This document shows, one piece after another, positions 8,583 through 15,896 of a stretch of 64,000 nucleotides of DNA. The notes below the pieces were generated by a model. The model made no database searches, was not told the origin of the DNA, and saw only the letters and a program-made list of their open reading frames with translations. Origin of the DNA: Microcella pacifica. Its GTDB lineage: Bacteria; Actinomycetota; Actinomycetes; Actinomycetales; Microbacteriaceae. The first letter of the stretch is position 1; each line of letters opens with the position of its first letter. The stretch spans positions 1 to 64,000 of the forward strand of contig NZ_VIKT02000015.1 of the NCBI RefSeq assembly GCF_009371975.2, read 5' to 3'. Both the position numbers and the translations under genes were made by a program.

Positions 8583-9253
8583 GCCCGGCGGTCTTCGGCC
8601 ACGGCCACCTGCGGCTGTATCTGCTGTTCGTGCTGGATGAGCGGCCGATGCACGGCTACGAGATCATCCAGGCGCTGAGCGACCGCTTCGGGGGCACATA
8701 TGTTCCGTCGGCCGGCACGATCTATCCGCGCCTGGCGAAGCTCGAGACGGAGGGGCTCGTCACGAAGGAGTCGGACGGTCGCAAGTCGGTCTACGCGATC
8801 ACCGACGCGGGGCGGGCCGAGTTGAACGATCGGCGCGACGAGCTGGAGGGCATCGAGAACGGCATCGGCGATTCGGTGCGGCGCCTGGCGGACGAGGTGC
8901 GCGCGTCGGTGTCGGAGGCGATGACGTCGCTGCGCGCGGAGCTCGCGGCGGGTCGCGAGGCGGGTGCCGCATCGTCGGCGACGGCGTCGAGCGCCGCGCG
9001 TGACGCCGCACGGGAGGCTCACGAGGCGGTGCGGGATGCGACGACGTCGCTGCATTCGACGCTGCACGAGTCGCGGTCGGATGCTCGGGCTCAGGTGCAG
9101 CGCGCCGAGGTGCTGCTCGCCGAGTTTCGTCAGGACGTGCGCACGGAGCTGCGCTCGGCGGCGGCGCGCGGCGCCGAGCTCGAGTCGGCGGTCGACGAGC
9201 TCGAGTCGCGGTTGTCGCGCCTGCGCGCCGACGTGCTGGGGCTCGTGCGTTAG
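8579..9253 (+). CDS. PadR family transcriptional regulator with coiled-coil tail
   Basis: A 224-residue repressor. Residues about 8-75 are the PadR winged helix (HLRLYLLFVLDERPMHGYEIIQALSDRFGG, then GTIYPRLAKLETEGLVTKE). The rest (EVRASVSEAMTSLRAELAAG, later VQRAEVLLAEFRQDVRTELRSAAARG) is long amphipathic coiled coil, more extended than the usual PadR-s1 C-terminal dimer helices. ATG 8579 lies in the ATGA overlap with the DUF4097 gene, so the two are co-translated. It probably binds the twin palindromes at 7651-7690. Confidence 0.9.
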   Translation: MSPAVFGHGHLRLYLLFVLDERPMHGYEIIQALSDRFGGTYVPSAGTIYPRLAKLETEGLVTKESDGRKSVYAITDAGRAELNDRRDELEGIENGIGDSVRRLADEVRASVSEAMTSLRAELAAGREAGAASSATASSAARDAAREAHEAVRDATTSLHSTLHESRSDARAQVQRAEVLLAEFRQDVRTELRSAAARGAELESAVDELESRLSRLRADVLGLVR

Positions 9254-9259
9254 GCGCGG

Positions 9260-9916
9260 TTACTCAGCCCAGCGCAGCGGCACGTAGAGGTCTTGCACGC
9301 GGTCGGCCGACGCCGTGTGGTCGTTGCGCGTGTAGAGGCCGCACTCGACGGTGCGGCAGTCGATGTTCTCGTCGGCGGCGGGCGGCAGCTCGATGTAGGC
9401 GGTGAAGGTGCCGGCCTCGCCGTCGTCGAAGGAGCGCGCGCCGAAGAGGCGCCAGGCGAAGGCCTCGTTGATCCAGTTGGAGGCGGCGTACTGCACGACG
9501 CCCTCCTCGAACTCTTCGACCTCCTGCGAGCCGACGCCGCCGAGGCACGGCCCCGGCTTGCCGTCGAGCTGCTCGGGTATCGCGCACACGGCCACGTAGA
9601 GGCCGCGCGACCCGTCGTACCCGTCGCCCGTGACGACGAGGCGGTCGCCCGCGCTGACGGAGTCGAGCTCGGGCGCATCCCCGTCAGGTGTGGCGACGTC
9701 GAGGGTGCGCGTGCGCCCGTCGTCCCCGGTGGCGGTGACGCTCGTCGGATACCCGTCGACGCGCGCCTGCCCGGAGGAGCCTTGCGGCGTCGCGAGCAGG
9801 ATGGGCACGACGACGAGGGCGACGAGCACGAGCACGATCGCGAGCACGCCGCCGACGATCCACGGCCAGAGCCGCCGACGCCGCGGCCGATCGGCGGAGG
9901 GCGCGGCGTCAGTCAC
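9260..9916 (-). CDS. Secreted/membrane-anchored protein, neocarzinostatin-like domain
   Basis: A 218-residue protein with a charged N-terminus (RPRRRRLWPW), one transmembrane helix (IVGGVLAIVLVLVALVVVPILL) and an extracellular domain. The domain pattern VSAGDRLVVTGDGYDGSRGLYVAVCAI, then PCLGG and CRTVECGLYTRND, resembles Ig-like neocarzinostatin/HtaA-type surface domains of Actinobacteria, with four cysteines able to form disulfides. The function is unknown. It is convergent with the PadR gene, 6 bases away. Confidence 0.7.
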   Translation of the reverse strand: MTDAAPSADRPRRRRLWPWIVGGVLAIVLVLVALVVVPILLATPQGSSGQARVDGYPTSVTATGDDGRTRTLDVATPDGDAPELDSVSAGDRLVVTGDGYDGSRGLYVAVCAIPEQLDGKPGPCLGGVGSQEVEEFEEGVVQYAASNWINEAFAWRLFGARSFDDGEAGTFTAYIELPPAADENIDCRTVECGLYTRNDHTASADRVQDLYVPLRWAE

Positions 9917-9986
9917 CCGGCCAGTGTAATGAGCGCACCTCGGCGTCGGCAGGGCCGTTGGTCCCGCGCATCGGGCCCGGCGGGGC

Positions 9987-9992
9987 TAGGCT
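9987..9992 (+). promoter_or_regulatory. TAGGCT -10 box, leaderless crcB promoter
   Basis: TAGGCT ends 7 bases before GTG 10000, placing the transcription start at or next to the start codon. There is therefore no 5' leader and no room for a fluoride riboswitch. Confidence 0.6.
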
Positions 9993-9999
9993 CGCGCAG

Positions 10000-10440
10000 G
10001 TGACGGCACCGGTACGCAGCAGGGCGGGCGCGTCCCCGCGCGACCTGCTCGCCGTGTTCGTCGGCGGCCTCACCGGCACGACCCTGCGGGTGCTTCTCGA
10101 CCTCGCGCTGCCGCACACGCCCGAGCAGTTCGCCCTCAGCACCCTGCTCGTGAACGTGGTCGGAGCCTTCGTGCTCGGCCTGCTCGTCGCAGCCCTCTGG
10201 CCTCGCGTGCCGGGCTGGGTGCGCGTGGGGCTGGGGCCGGGCATCCTGGGGTCGTTCACGACGTTCTCGGCGCTCGCGGTCTCGATCGTCGCCCTCGCGC
10301 AGGCTGGCGATGTTGTGGGCGCGATCCTGTCGATCGTGCTCAGCATCGGGCTCGGGATGCTCGCCGCCTGGCTCGGCCTCGTGCTCGGTTCCCGGCTGAC
10401 GCACGGCGAGTCGCCCGCGATGGTGGAGGTGGACGAGTGA
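10000..10440 (+). CDS. crcB: Fluoride efflux channel CrcB/Fluc, subunit 1
   Basis: A 146-residue four-helix membrane protein of the Fluc family, which exports fluoride as dual-topology or paired hetero-dimers. Visible helices: LLAVFVGGLTGTTLRVLL, LSTLLVNVVGAFVLGLLVAAL (with the conserved Asn), LGPGILGSFTTFSALAVSIVAL (the GxxGxxTTFS motif that coordinates the central Na+), and ILSIVLSIGLGMLAAWLGLVLG. The start is GTG 10000, just after a TAGGCT box. It overlaps the second crcB gene (GTGA), giving a two-gene heterodimer operon as in many Gram-positives. Confidence 0.92.
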   Translation: MTAPVRSRAGASPRDLLAVFVGGLTGTTLRVLLDLALPHTPEQFALSTLLVNVVGAFVLGLLVAALWPRVPGWVRVGLGPGILGSFTTFSALAVSIVALAQAGDVVGAILSIVLSIGLGMLAAWLGLVLGSRLTHGESPAMVEVDE

Positions 10441-10799
10441 CCCCCCTCGTGCTGCTCGCCGTCGCCGTGGGCGGAGCCCTCGGCGCCGTCCTGCGTCAGC
10501 TCACGTCGGTGAGTCTCGCCGGCCGCGGTCGCGTCCCGTGGGGAGTGCTCGTGGTCAACGTCGTCGGGTCGTTCGTCGCCGGAGTCGCCCTCGGCGCACC
10601 CCTCGACCCCACCGTGCAGCTGGTCATCGTGAGCGGCGTGTGCGGGGGCCTCACGACCTTCAGCACCTTCGCCGTCGAGACCATCCAGCTCGTGTCGGAG
10701 GGCAAGCACCGCGCCGCAGCCGCGAGCGTCGCCCTCAACCTCGCCCTCGCCGTGCCCGCCGCGCTCCTCGGCCTCGCCGTCGCGTCTCTACTCGCCTGA
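10437..10799 (+). CDS. crcB: Fluoride efflux channel CrcB/Fluc, subunit 2
   Basis: A 120-residue Fluc subunit with GGALGAVLRQLTSV, WGVLVVNVVGSFVAGVALG and GVCGGLTTFSTFAVETIQL. This is the standard family signature, including the GxxTTFSTF motif with the phenylalanines that line the pore. It is coupled to the upstream subunit by a GTGA overlap. Its last 12 bases overlap the end of the convergent small membrane gene at 10788. Confidence 0.93.
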   Translation: MTPLVLLAVAVGGALGAVLRQLTSVSLAGRGRVPWGVLVVNVVGSFVAGVALGAPLDPTVQLVIVSGVCGGLTTFSTFAVETIQLVSEGKHRAAAASVALNLALAVPAALLGLAVASLLA

Positions 10800-10961
10800 G
10801 CTCTCGCTCGCTTCGCGCTCGGCAGCCTCGGCAGCACGCCGCTCCGCCAGCTTCTTCCGCGTAGGCGGAATCACCACGGTGAAGAAGATCACCCCGATGA
10901 CGAGCAGGATCACCCCGAGCACGATGGGCGTCACGATGAGCACGATCGTGATCAGGTCCAT
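10788..10961 (-). CDS. Small membrane protein, 57 aa
   Basis: ATG 10961 lies 2 bases after the stop of the flavin monooxygenase gene, so the two form an operon. The product starts MDLITIVLIVTPIVLGVILL, has one long or two short transmembrane stretches and a basic-acidic helical tail (TRKKLAERRAAEAAERE). The function is unknown. Its 3' end overlaps the convergent crcB subunit 2 gene. The typical TM-plus-charged-helix composition supports coding. Confidence 0.6.
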   Translation of the reverse strand: MDLITIVLIVTPIVLGVILLVIGVIFFTVVIPPTRKKLAERRAAEAAEREASESSGE

Positions 10962-10963
10962 GG

Positions 10964-12067
10964 CTACCGTCCCATCTTGCTGAGCGTCGCGACGACCTGC
11001 CGCGCGATGTTGCGCCCGGCCCGGTTCGCGCCGATCGTCGACGCCGCGGGCCCGTAGCCGGCGAAGAAGACGCGCGGGTCGCGCTCCGAGTGGTGGCTCG
11101 CCACGGTCACGCCGCCCTCTTTCTCGCGCAACTTCAACGGCGCCAAGTGCCGCAGCTCGGGGCGGAAGCCCGTCGCCCACACGATCGCCTGCGCGGGCTG
11201 GAAGACGTCGAACTCGTCCCAGCGAACACCGTCGGGCTCGATGCGGTCGAACATCGGGCGGTACTCGAGCACGCCCCGATCGACCGCCGCCTGGATGCGC
11301 CGCGTGCGAGGCACGCCCGTGCCGCTCACGATGCTCGGCAGGGCCCGACCGGCGCGTGCAGCGTCATCCTGCGCCGCAACGGCCTTCTCGGCGGCCTCCA
11401 GGTTGAGCACCGCTTCGTCGAGGAACTGGGGCGGCCGCCGCGTCGCCCACGTGATGCTGCGCGCGTGCGGCTCGAGTTCGAGGATGAAACCGATCGCGCT
11501 CGTACCGGCCCCGACCACGACGACGTCCTGATCCGCGAAATCGGTCGCATCCGCATAATCGGCCGTGTGCACGTGGCGGCCGGCGAATTCGCGGATGCCC
11601 GGATAATGCGGCACGAACGGCGAGCCCCACGTTCCGGTCGCATTGACGATCGTCGACCCCGCCAATTCCAACGGGCCGTTCTCCGTGTCGAAGCGCACGA
11701 GCAGCGGCCCGCCGAGATCCTCCACGCGCGTGACCGACGCGGGCCGCACGACCTGCAGGCCGTAGTGCTCCTCGTACTGCGCGTAGTAGTCGGCGACGAC
11801 CTCGCGCGCAGGCGCGTGGTGGTCGGCCGTCTCGAAGCTCAGGCCGAGCTCGTCCATGCCCGGCAGGTCGTTGACGCGGTGGGCCGAGCCGAGACGCAGC
11901 GCCTCCCAGCGGTGCTGCCACGCGCCACCGGTGCGCGGCCCGCGGTCGAGCACCACGAATTCCTCACCCGGCTCGAGGCCCAGGCGGCGCAGATAGAAGG
12001 CGACGGAGAGACCCGCTTGGCCCGCGCCGATGACCACGCAGGAGGTGGTCAGATCGGGCGCGCTCAC
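10964..12067 (-). CDS. Flavin-dependent monooxygenase (NAD(P)/FAD oxidoreductase)
   Basis: A 367-residue enzyme with two Rossmann nucleotide sites: FAD at GAGQAGLSVAFYLRRLG (residues about 14-30) and NADPH at VVVVGAGTSAIGFILELE (about 180-200). The motif ATGTWGSPFVPHYPG and the late ATGFRPELRHL fit the flavin-containing monooxygenase/TrkA-like group. The GTG start sits 7 bases after TAGCCT on the minus strand, indicating a leaderless transcript. The substrate is unknown. It is followed by a 57-aa membrane protein gene. Confidence 0.87.
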   Translation of the reverse strand: MSAPDLTTSCVVIGAGQAGLSVAFYLRRLGLEPGEEFVVLDRGPRTGGAWQHRWEALRLGSAHRVNDLPGMDELGLSFETADHHAPAREVVADYYAQYEEHYGLQVVRPASVTRVEDLGGPLLVRFDTENGPLELAGSTIVNATGTWGSPFVPHYPGIREFAGRHVHTADYADATDFADQDVVVVGAGTSAIGFILELEPHARSITWATRRPPQFLDEAVLNLEAAEKAVAAQDDAARAGRALPSIVSGTGVPRTRRIQAAVDRGVLEYRPMFDRIEPDGVRWDEFDVFQPAQAIVWATGFRPELRHLAPLKLREKEGGVTVASHHSERDPRVFFAGYGPAASTIGANRAGRNIARQVVATLSKMGR

Positions 12068-12228
12068 CCGGAATAGGCTACCGGGCGCACCCGGGCGCGG
12101 GCACCGCCGCCGGGCTCGTCGAGCAGGCCTCGCGTGATAAACTTCGCCACAGTTTTTGTATCATCCCGACTCGACGCTCTCGGTCCTTCACCGGGCCACC
12201 CGTCGACACACTTGTGAGGGGGTCACGC

Positions 12229-12420
12229 ATGGGGCGCGGCCGACAGAAGGCAAAGCACACCAAGGTGGCACGCGAGCTGAAGTACTCCAGCCCGAACACC
12301 AACCTCAGCGCGCTCGAGCGTGAGCTCGGCGTGCCCTCGAGCGAGCCCGACTACGAAGACAAGTGGGCGCACCTCGTTGAGGACGACGACGAGACGGAAG
12401 ACGACGCGCAGACCGCGTGA
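12229..12420 (+). CDS. DUF3073 domain protein
   Basis: A 63-residue protein found throughout Actinobacteria. The basic N-terminus (GRGRQKAKHTKVARELKY) is followed by SPNTNLSALERELG and an acidic C-terminus (EDDDETEDD). This is the exact layout of DUF3073, whose role is unknown. ATG 12229 has GAGGGGG 6-7 bases upstream. The leader is about 60-70 bases, with TATCAT near 12159 as a possible -10. Confidence 0.9.
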   Translation: MGRGRQKAKHTKVARELKYSSPNTNLSALERELGVPSSEPDYEDKWAHLVEDDDETEDDAQTA

Positions 12421-12522
12421 CGCTGGCGGGTACCCGTCCCTCCTTCCCAACGATCCATCAGCGGCAACACTCCCCAGCGGAGGTCCTGGCTGATCATTGC
12501 ACCGTGATCTCGGCCATTGTTC

Positions 12523-12528
12523 TACAAT
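12523..12528 (+). promoter_or_regulatory. TACAAT -10 box of the toxin-antitoxin operon
   Basis: A near-consensus TACAAT ends 7 bases before ATG 12536. The earlier in-frame ATG at 12527 overlaps this box and so is unlikely to be used. A palindromic TGATCA and inverted ATTG/CAAT elements at 12491-12526 may be antitoxin binding sites. Confidence 0.55.
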
Positions 12529-12535
12529 GAAGAAC

Positions 12536-12799
12536 ATGGCAGAAGTCGGAATTCGAGCGCTCAAGCAGAACGCATCCGCGGTCGTGGCTGACGCGGCTGC
12601 CGGCGAGACGGTCACGATCACTGATCGTGGTCGCCCGGTGGCGCAGCTAACCTCCATCGCGGCATCGCCACTGCAGCGCATGCTGGCCAACGGCACGGCG
12701 CGCCGTGCGCGTCGCGACCTCGCCTCGCTTCCCGCGCCGACCGAGGCGCCGCCCCTGACTCCCGTCCTGGCCGAGATGCGCGACGACGAGCGCTACTGA
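12536..12799 (+). CDS. Type II antitoxin, Phd/YefM family
   Basis: An 87-residue DNA-binding antitoxin. The N-terminal Phd fold is clear: MAEVGIRALKQNASAVVADA, then GETVTITDRGRPVAQL. The C-terminal half (RRARRDLASLPAPTEAPPLTPVLAEMR) is the unstructured toxin-neutralising tail. The stop is 3 bases before the VapC GTG. It probably represses its own promoter with toxin as co-repressor, as known for the family. Confidence 0.9.
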   Translation: MAEVGIRALKQNASAVVADAAAGETVTITDRGRPVAQLTSIAASPLQRMLANGTARRARRDLASLPAPTEAPPLTPVLAEMRDDERY

Positions 12800-12802
12800 T
12801 CC

Positions 12803-13195
12803 GTGGCACTGTACTTCGACACATCAGCACTCGTGAAGCTCGTCGTCGCAGAACCTGAGACGACCGCCTTGCGAGACACCGTGCGCGTATCGACGGCCGA
12901 ACCGGTCAGCAGCGACCTCACCCGAACCGAGCTCCTTCGCACGGTTCGTCGCGGTGCTCCCGACCGCCTGGTGTCGGCACGTGAAGTGCTTGAGTCGCTC
13001 ACACTCGTACCGGTGACGACCGAAGTGTTCGAAGCTGCCGGCCGGCTCGAACCTCGAACACTGCGTGCCCTCGATTCTCTGCACCTGGCTTCGGCGCTGG
13101 GCCTCGGGGACGATCTGGAGGCCGTCGTCACGTACGACCATCGCCTCGCCGATGCGTGCCGCGCGAACGGTGTCGTAGTGCTCGCGCCGCACTGA
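12803..13195 (+). CDS. vapC: VapC-like PIN-domain ribonuclease toxin
   Basis: A 130-residue PIN domain. Acidic metal-binding residues are visible: Asp in YFDTSALVKL, Glu in LTRTELLRTV, Asp in ALDSLHLASAL and Asp in VTYDHRLADAC. All four positions are intact, so the toxin should be an active Mg-dependent RNase, likely against tRNA or rRNA. It starts at GTG 12803, 3 bases after the antitoxin stop. The pair's codon usage is slightly less GC-biased than its neighbours, consistent with acquisition. Confidence 0.9.
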   Translation: MALYFDTSALVKLVVAEPETTALRDTVRVSTAEPVSSDLTRTELLRTVRRGAPDRLVSAREVLESLTLVPVTTEVFEAAGRLEPRTLRALDSLHLASALGLGDDLEAVVTYDHRLADACRANGVVVLAPH

Positions 13196-13212
13196 TCGAT
13201 CGGATGCTCCGC

Positions 13213-14307
13213 TCAGGCCCGGTAAGAGCCCACGAGTCGCGCCGCTCCCCCCGTGACGCCCTTGGCGCCCTGCTCGAACCCGTCGAAGTCCCGCGCCGCC
13301 GTCGACACCGTGCCCGCCACCCACGCGGGCATCGAGCGCGACTCGAGAGCCGCGACGACGTCGGCCGCACGGTCCTGCGCGACGACGGCGAGCATCCCGA
13401 CACCGAGGTTCCACGTTCCCTCGGTCGACTCGAGGCTGTCGCCAGCGAGCTCGGCGAGCACGCGGAAGACGCTCGGCGGGCTCCAGCTCGCGCGGTCGAG
13501 CTCGACCCAGCTGCCGACCGGCAGCACGCGCGCGAGGTTCGCCGCGATGCCGCCGCCGGTCACGTGGCTGAGCGCGTGAACGGCTCCCGGATGCTCGGCG
13601 AGCAGTTCGAGCAGCGGCGCCGTGTAGAGCGCGGTGGGGGTCAGCAGCGTCTCGCCCACGACGCCCCCGAACTCGGGCAGCTCATCGTGGTACCCGATGC
13701 CGCGTTCGGCCAAGATGTGTCGCACGAGCGAGAAGCCGTTGCTGTGCAGTCCGCTCGACGCCATGGCAATGATGACGTCGCCGTCGCGCACGCGATCGGG
13801 CCCCAGCAGGTCGTCGGCCTCGACGACGCCGACCGCGGCGCCCGCGACGTCGTAGTCGTCCGGCCCCAGCAGGCCGGGGTGCTCGGCGGTCTCGCCGCCG
13901 ACGAGGGCCGTGCCGGTCGCCGCGCACGCCTCGGCGATGCCGCGCACGATGTCGGCGATGCGCTCGGGGTGCAGCTTGCCGCACGCGATGTAGTCGGTCA
14001 TGACGAGGGGCTTCGCGCCGACCACGACGATGTCGTCGACGACCATCGCCACGAGGTCCTGCCCGATCGTGTCGTGGATGTCGAGGGCCTGCGCGATCGC
14101 GACCTTCGTGCCCACGCCGTCGGTGCTCGAGGCGAGCAGCGGGCGGCGGTAGCCGAGCAGGGCGCTCGCGTCGAAGAGGCCCGCGAATCCGCCGACGCCG
14201 CCGACGATCTCGGGGCCGTGTGTTGCCGCGACGGAGGCCTTCATGAGCTCGACGGCGCGATCCCCCGCGGCCGTGTCGACGCCTGCCGCGGCGTAGGAGT
14301 TCGTCAT
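13213..14307 (-). CDS. purM: Phosphoribosylformylglycinamidine cyclo-ligase (AIR synthetase)
   Basis: A 364-residue ATP-dependent enzyme of purine step 5 (FGAM to AIR). Family signatures: YAAAGVDTAAGDRAVELMK, the glycine-rich SSTDGVGTKVAIA, MVVDDIVVVGAKPLVMTDYIACG, ALVGGETAEHPG, ALSHVTGGGIAANLARVLP. The start is ATG 14307 (MTNSY); a GTG 42 bases upstream lacks homology. It is divergent from purF with a 73-base gap that must hold both promoters. Confidence 0.97.
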   Translation of the reverse strand: MTNSYAAAGVDTAAGDRAVELMKASVAATHGPEIVGGVGGFAGLFDASALLGYRRPLLASSTDGVGTKVAIAQALDIHDTIGQDLVAMVVDDIVVVGAKPLVMTDYIACGKLHPERIADIVRGIAEACAATGTALVGGETAEHPGLLGPDDYDVAGAAVGVVEADDLLGPDRVRDGDVIIAMASSGLHSNGFSLVRHILAERGIGYHDELPEFGGVVGETLLTPTALYTAPLLELLAEHPGAVHALSHVTGGGIAANLARVLPVGSWVELDRASWSPPSVFRVLAELAGDSLESTEGTWNLGVGMLAVVAQDRAADVVAALESRSMPAWVAGTVSTAARDFDGFEQGAKGVTGGAARLVGSYRA

Positions 14308-14380
14308 TCGTTCATCCCATCCGCGGTCTGCCAGACTGGTCGCAAGCACTCACCACTCTACGGTCTGGAGCAGGCACCGC

Positions 14381-15838
14381 ATGTGCGGCATCGTGGGGAT
14401 CGTCTCGTCGAGCCCCGTCAATCAGCAGGTCTACGACGCACTCGCCCTCCTGCAGCATCGCGGCCAGGATTCGACCGGCATCGCGACCGCCGAAGGGCGC
14501 GTTCTGCACTTCGTCAAGGCGAAGGGCCAGGTGCGCGAGGCCTACCGCACGCGCGACATGCGCTCGCTCCTCGGCACGATGGGGCTCGGCCACGTGCGGT
14601 ACGCGACGCGCGGCTCCGCCTCCAAGGAGGAGGAGGCGCAGCCGTTCTACGTGAACGCGCCGTACGGCATCATCCTCGTCCACAACGGCAACCTCACGAA
14701 CACGCGCGAGCTCACGCGCGAGCTGTTCGAGGTCGACCGCCGGCACCTCAACACCAACAGCGACACCGAGCTGCTCGTCAACGTGCTCGCCCACGAGCTG
14801 CAGCAGCAGGTGAGCGGGGAGGATCTCGACCCCGACCAGGTGTTCGCCGCGATCAGCCGCCTGCACGAGCGCGTCGAAGGCTCCTATGCCTCGATCGCCC
14901 TCATCGCCGGCCACGGTCTGCTCGCCTTCCGCGACCCGTTCGGCATCCGCCCCCTCGTGCTCGGGCGCCGCACGACGGGCCTCACCGGCGACGAATGGAT
15001 CGTCGCGAGCGAGTCGCTCGTGCTCGAAGCCGGCGACTACGAGATCGTGCGCGACCTCGCCCCCGGCGAGGCCGTGTTCATCGCCTCCAACGGCGAGATG
15101 GTCTCCCGCCAGTGCGCCGCGAACCCGCGCCTCGCGCCGTGCTCGTTCGAGTACGTGTACCTCGCGCGGCCCGACTCGGTCATGAACGGCATCTCCGTCT
15201 ACGAGGCGCGGCTGCGGCTCGGCAACCGCCTCGCGACCTCGATCGAGCGCTATGCGCCGACCGGCAACATCGACGTCGTCATGCCGATTCCCGACTCCTC
15301 GCGGCCCGCCGCGATGCAGGTAGCCCAGAAGCTCGGCATCGAATACCGCGAAGGCTTCTACAAGAACCGCTACGTCGGCCGCACGTTCATCATGCCCGGG
15401 CAGTCGGAGCGCAAGAAGAGCGTCAAGCAGAAGCTCAACGCCATGTCGAGCGAGTTCGCCGGCAAGAACATCCTCATCGTCGACGACTCGATCGTGCGCG
15501 GCACGACCTCCCGCGAGATCGTCGAGATGGCCCGCGCCGCCGGCGCGAACGAGGTCACCTTCACCTCCGCCGCCCCGCCCGTGCGCTTCCCGCACGTCTA
15601 CGGCATCAACATGCCCACCTCGCACGAGCTCGTCGCGCACGGTCGCAAGATTCCGGAGATCGCCCACGAGATGGGCGCCGACCACCTCATCTACCAGGAG
15701 GTGGAGGACATGCAGGCGGCGATTCTCGAGGGCAGCGGCATCACCGAGCTCGAGATGAGCTGCTTCACGGGCGAGTACATCACGGGCACCGTGAGCCCCG
15801 AGTACCTCGCGTGGGTCGAGGCCAACCAGAACAGCTGA
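14381..15838 (+). CDS. purF: Amidophosphoribosyltransferase
   Basis: A 485-residue committing enzyme of de novo purine synthesis, making phosphoribosylamine from PRPP and glutamine. It begins MCGIVGIVSS, so Cys2 becomes the N-terminal nucleophile of the glutaminase domain directly, without the propeptide seen in some homologues. The PRPP site NILIVDDSIVRGTTSREIVEM is near residues 365-385. C-terminal cysteines (SCFTGEYITG and an earlier MSRQCAANPRLAPCSFEYVY) fit an Fe-S-cluster type enzyme. Confidence 0.97.
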   Translation: MCGIVGIVSSSPVNQQVYDALALLQHRGQDSTGIATAEGRVLHFVKAKGQVREAYRTRDMRSLLGTMGLGHVRYATRGSASKEEEAQPFYVNAPYGIILVHNGNLTNTRELTRELFEVDRRHLNTNSDTELLVNVLAHELQQQVSGEDLDPDQVFAAISRLHERVEGSYASIALIAGHGLLAFRDPFGIRPLVLGRRTTGLTGDEWIVASESLVLEAGDYEIVRDLAPGEAVFIASNGEMVSRQCAANPRLAPCSFEYVYLARPDSVMNGISVYEARLRLGNRLATSIERYAPTGNIDVVMPIPDSSRPAAMQVAQKLGIEYREGFYKNRYVGRTFIMPGQSERKKSVKQKLNAMSSEFAGKNILIVDDSIVRGTTSREIVEMARAAGANEVTFTSAAPPVRFPHVYGINMPTSHELVAHGRKIPEIAHEMGADHLIYQEVEDMQAAILEGSGITELEMSCFTGEYITGTVSPEYLAWVEANQNS

Positions 15839-15842
15839 GCGC

Positions 15843-15882
15843 GCAGCGCGGCCGGGCGCACCCTTGGCCGGGCCGCCGCGCT
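15843..15882. terminator. Hairpin between convergent purF and sigma gene
   Basis: A GC-rich inverted repeat (GCGCGGCC... with ...GGCCGCCGCGC) fills the 58-base gap after purF. It is followed by CTATTGCACG. It is suitably placed to end both converging transcripts, but has no long T-run. Confidence 0.4.
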
Positions 15883-15896
15883 ATTGCACGACCGCT

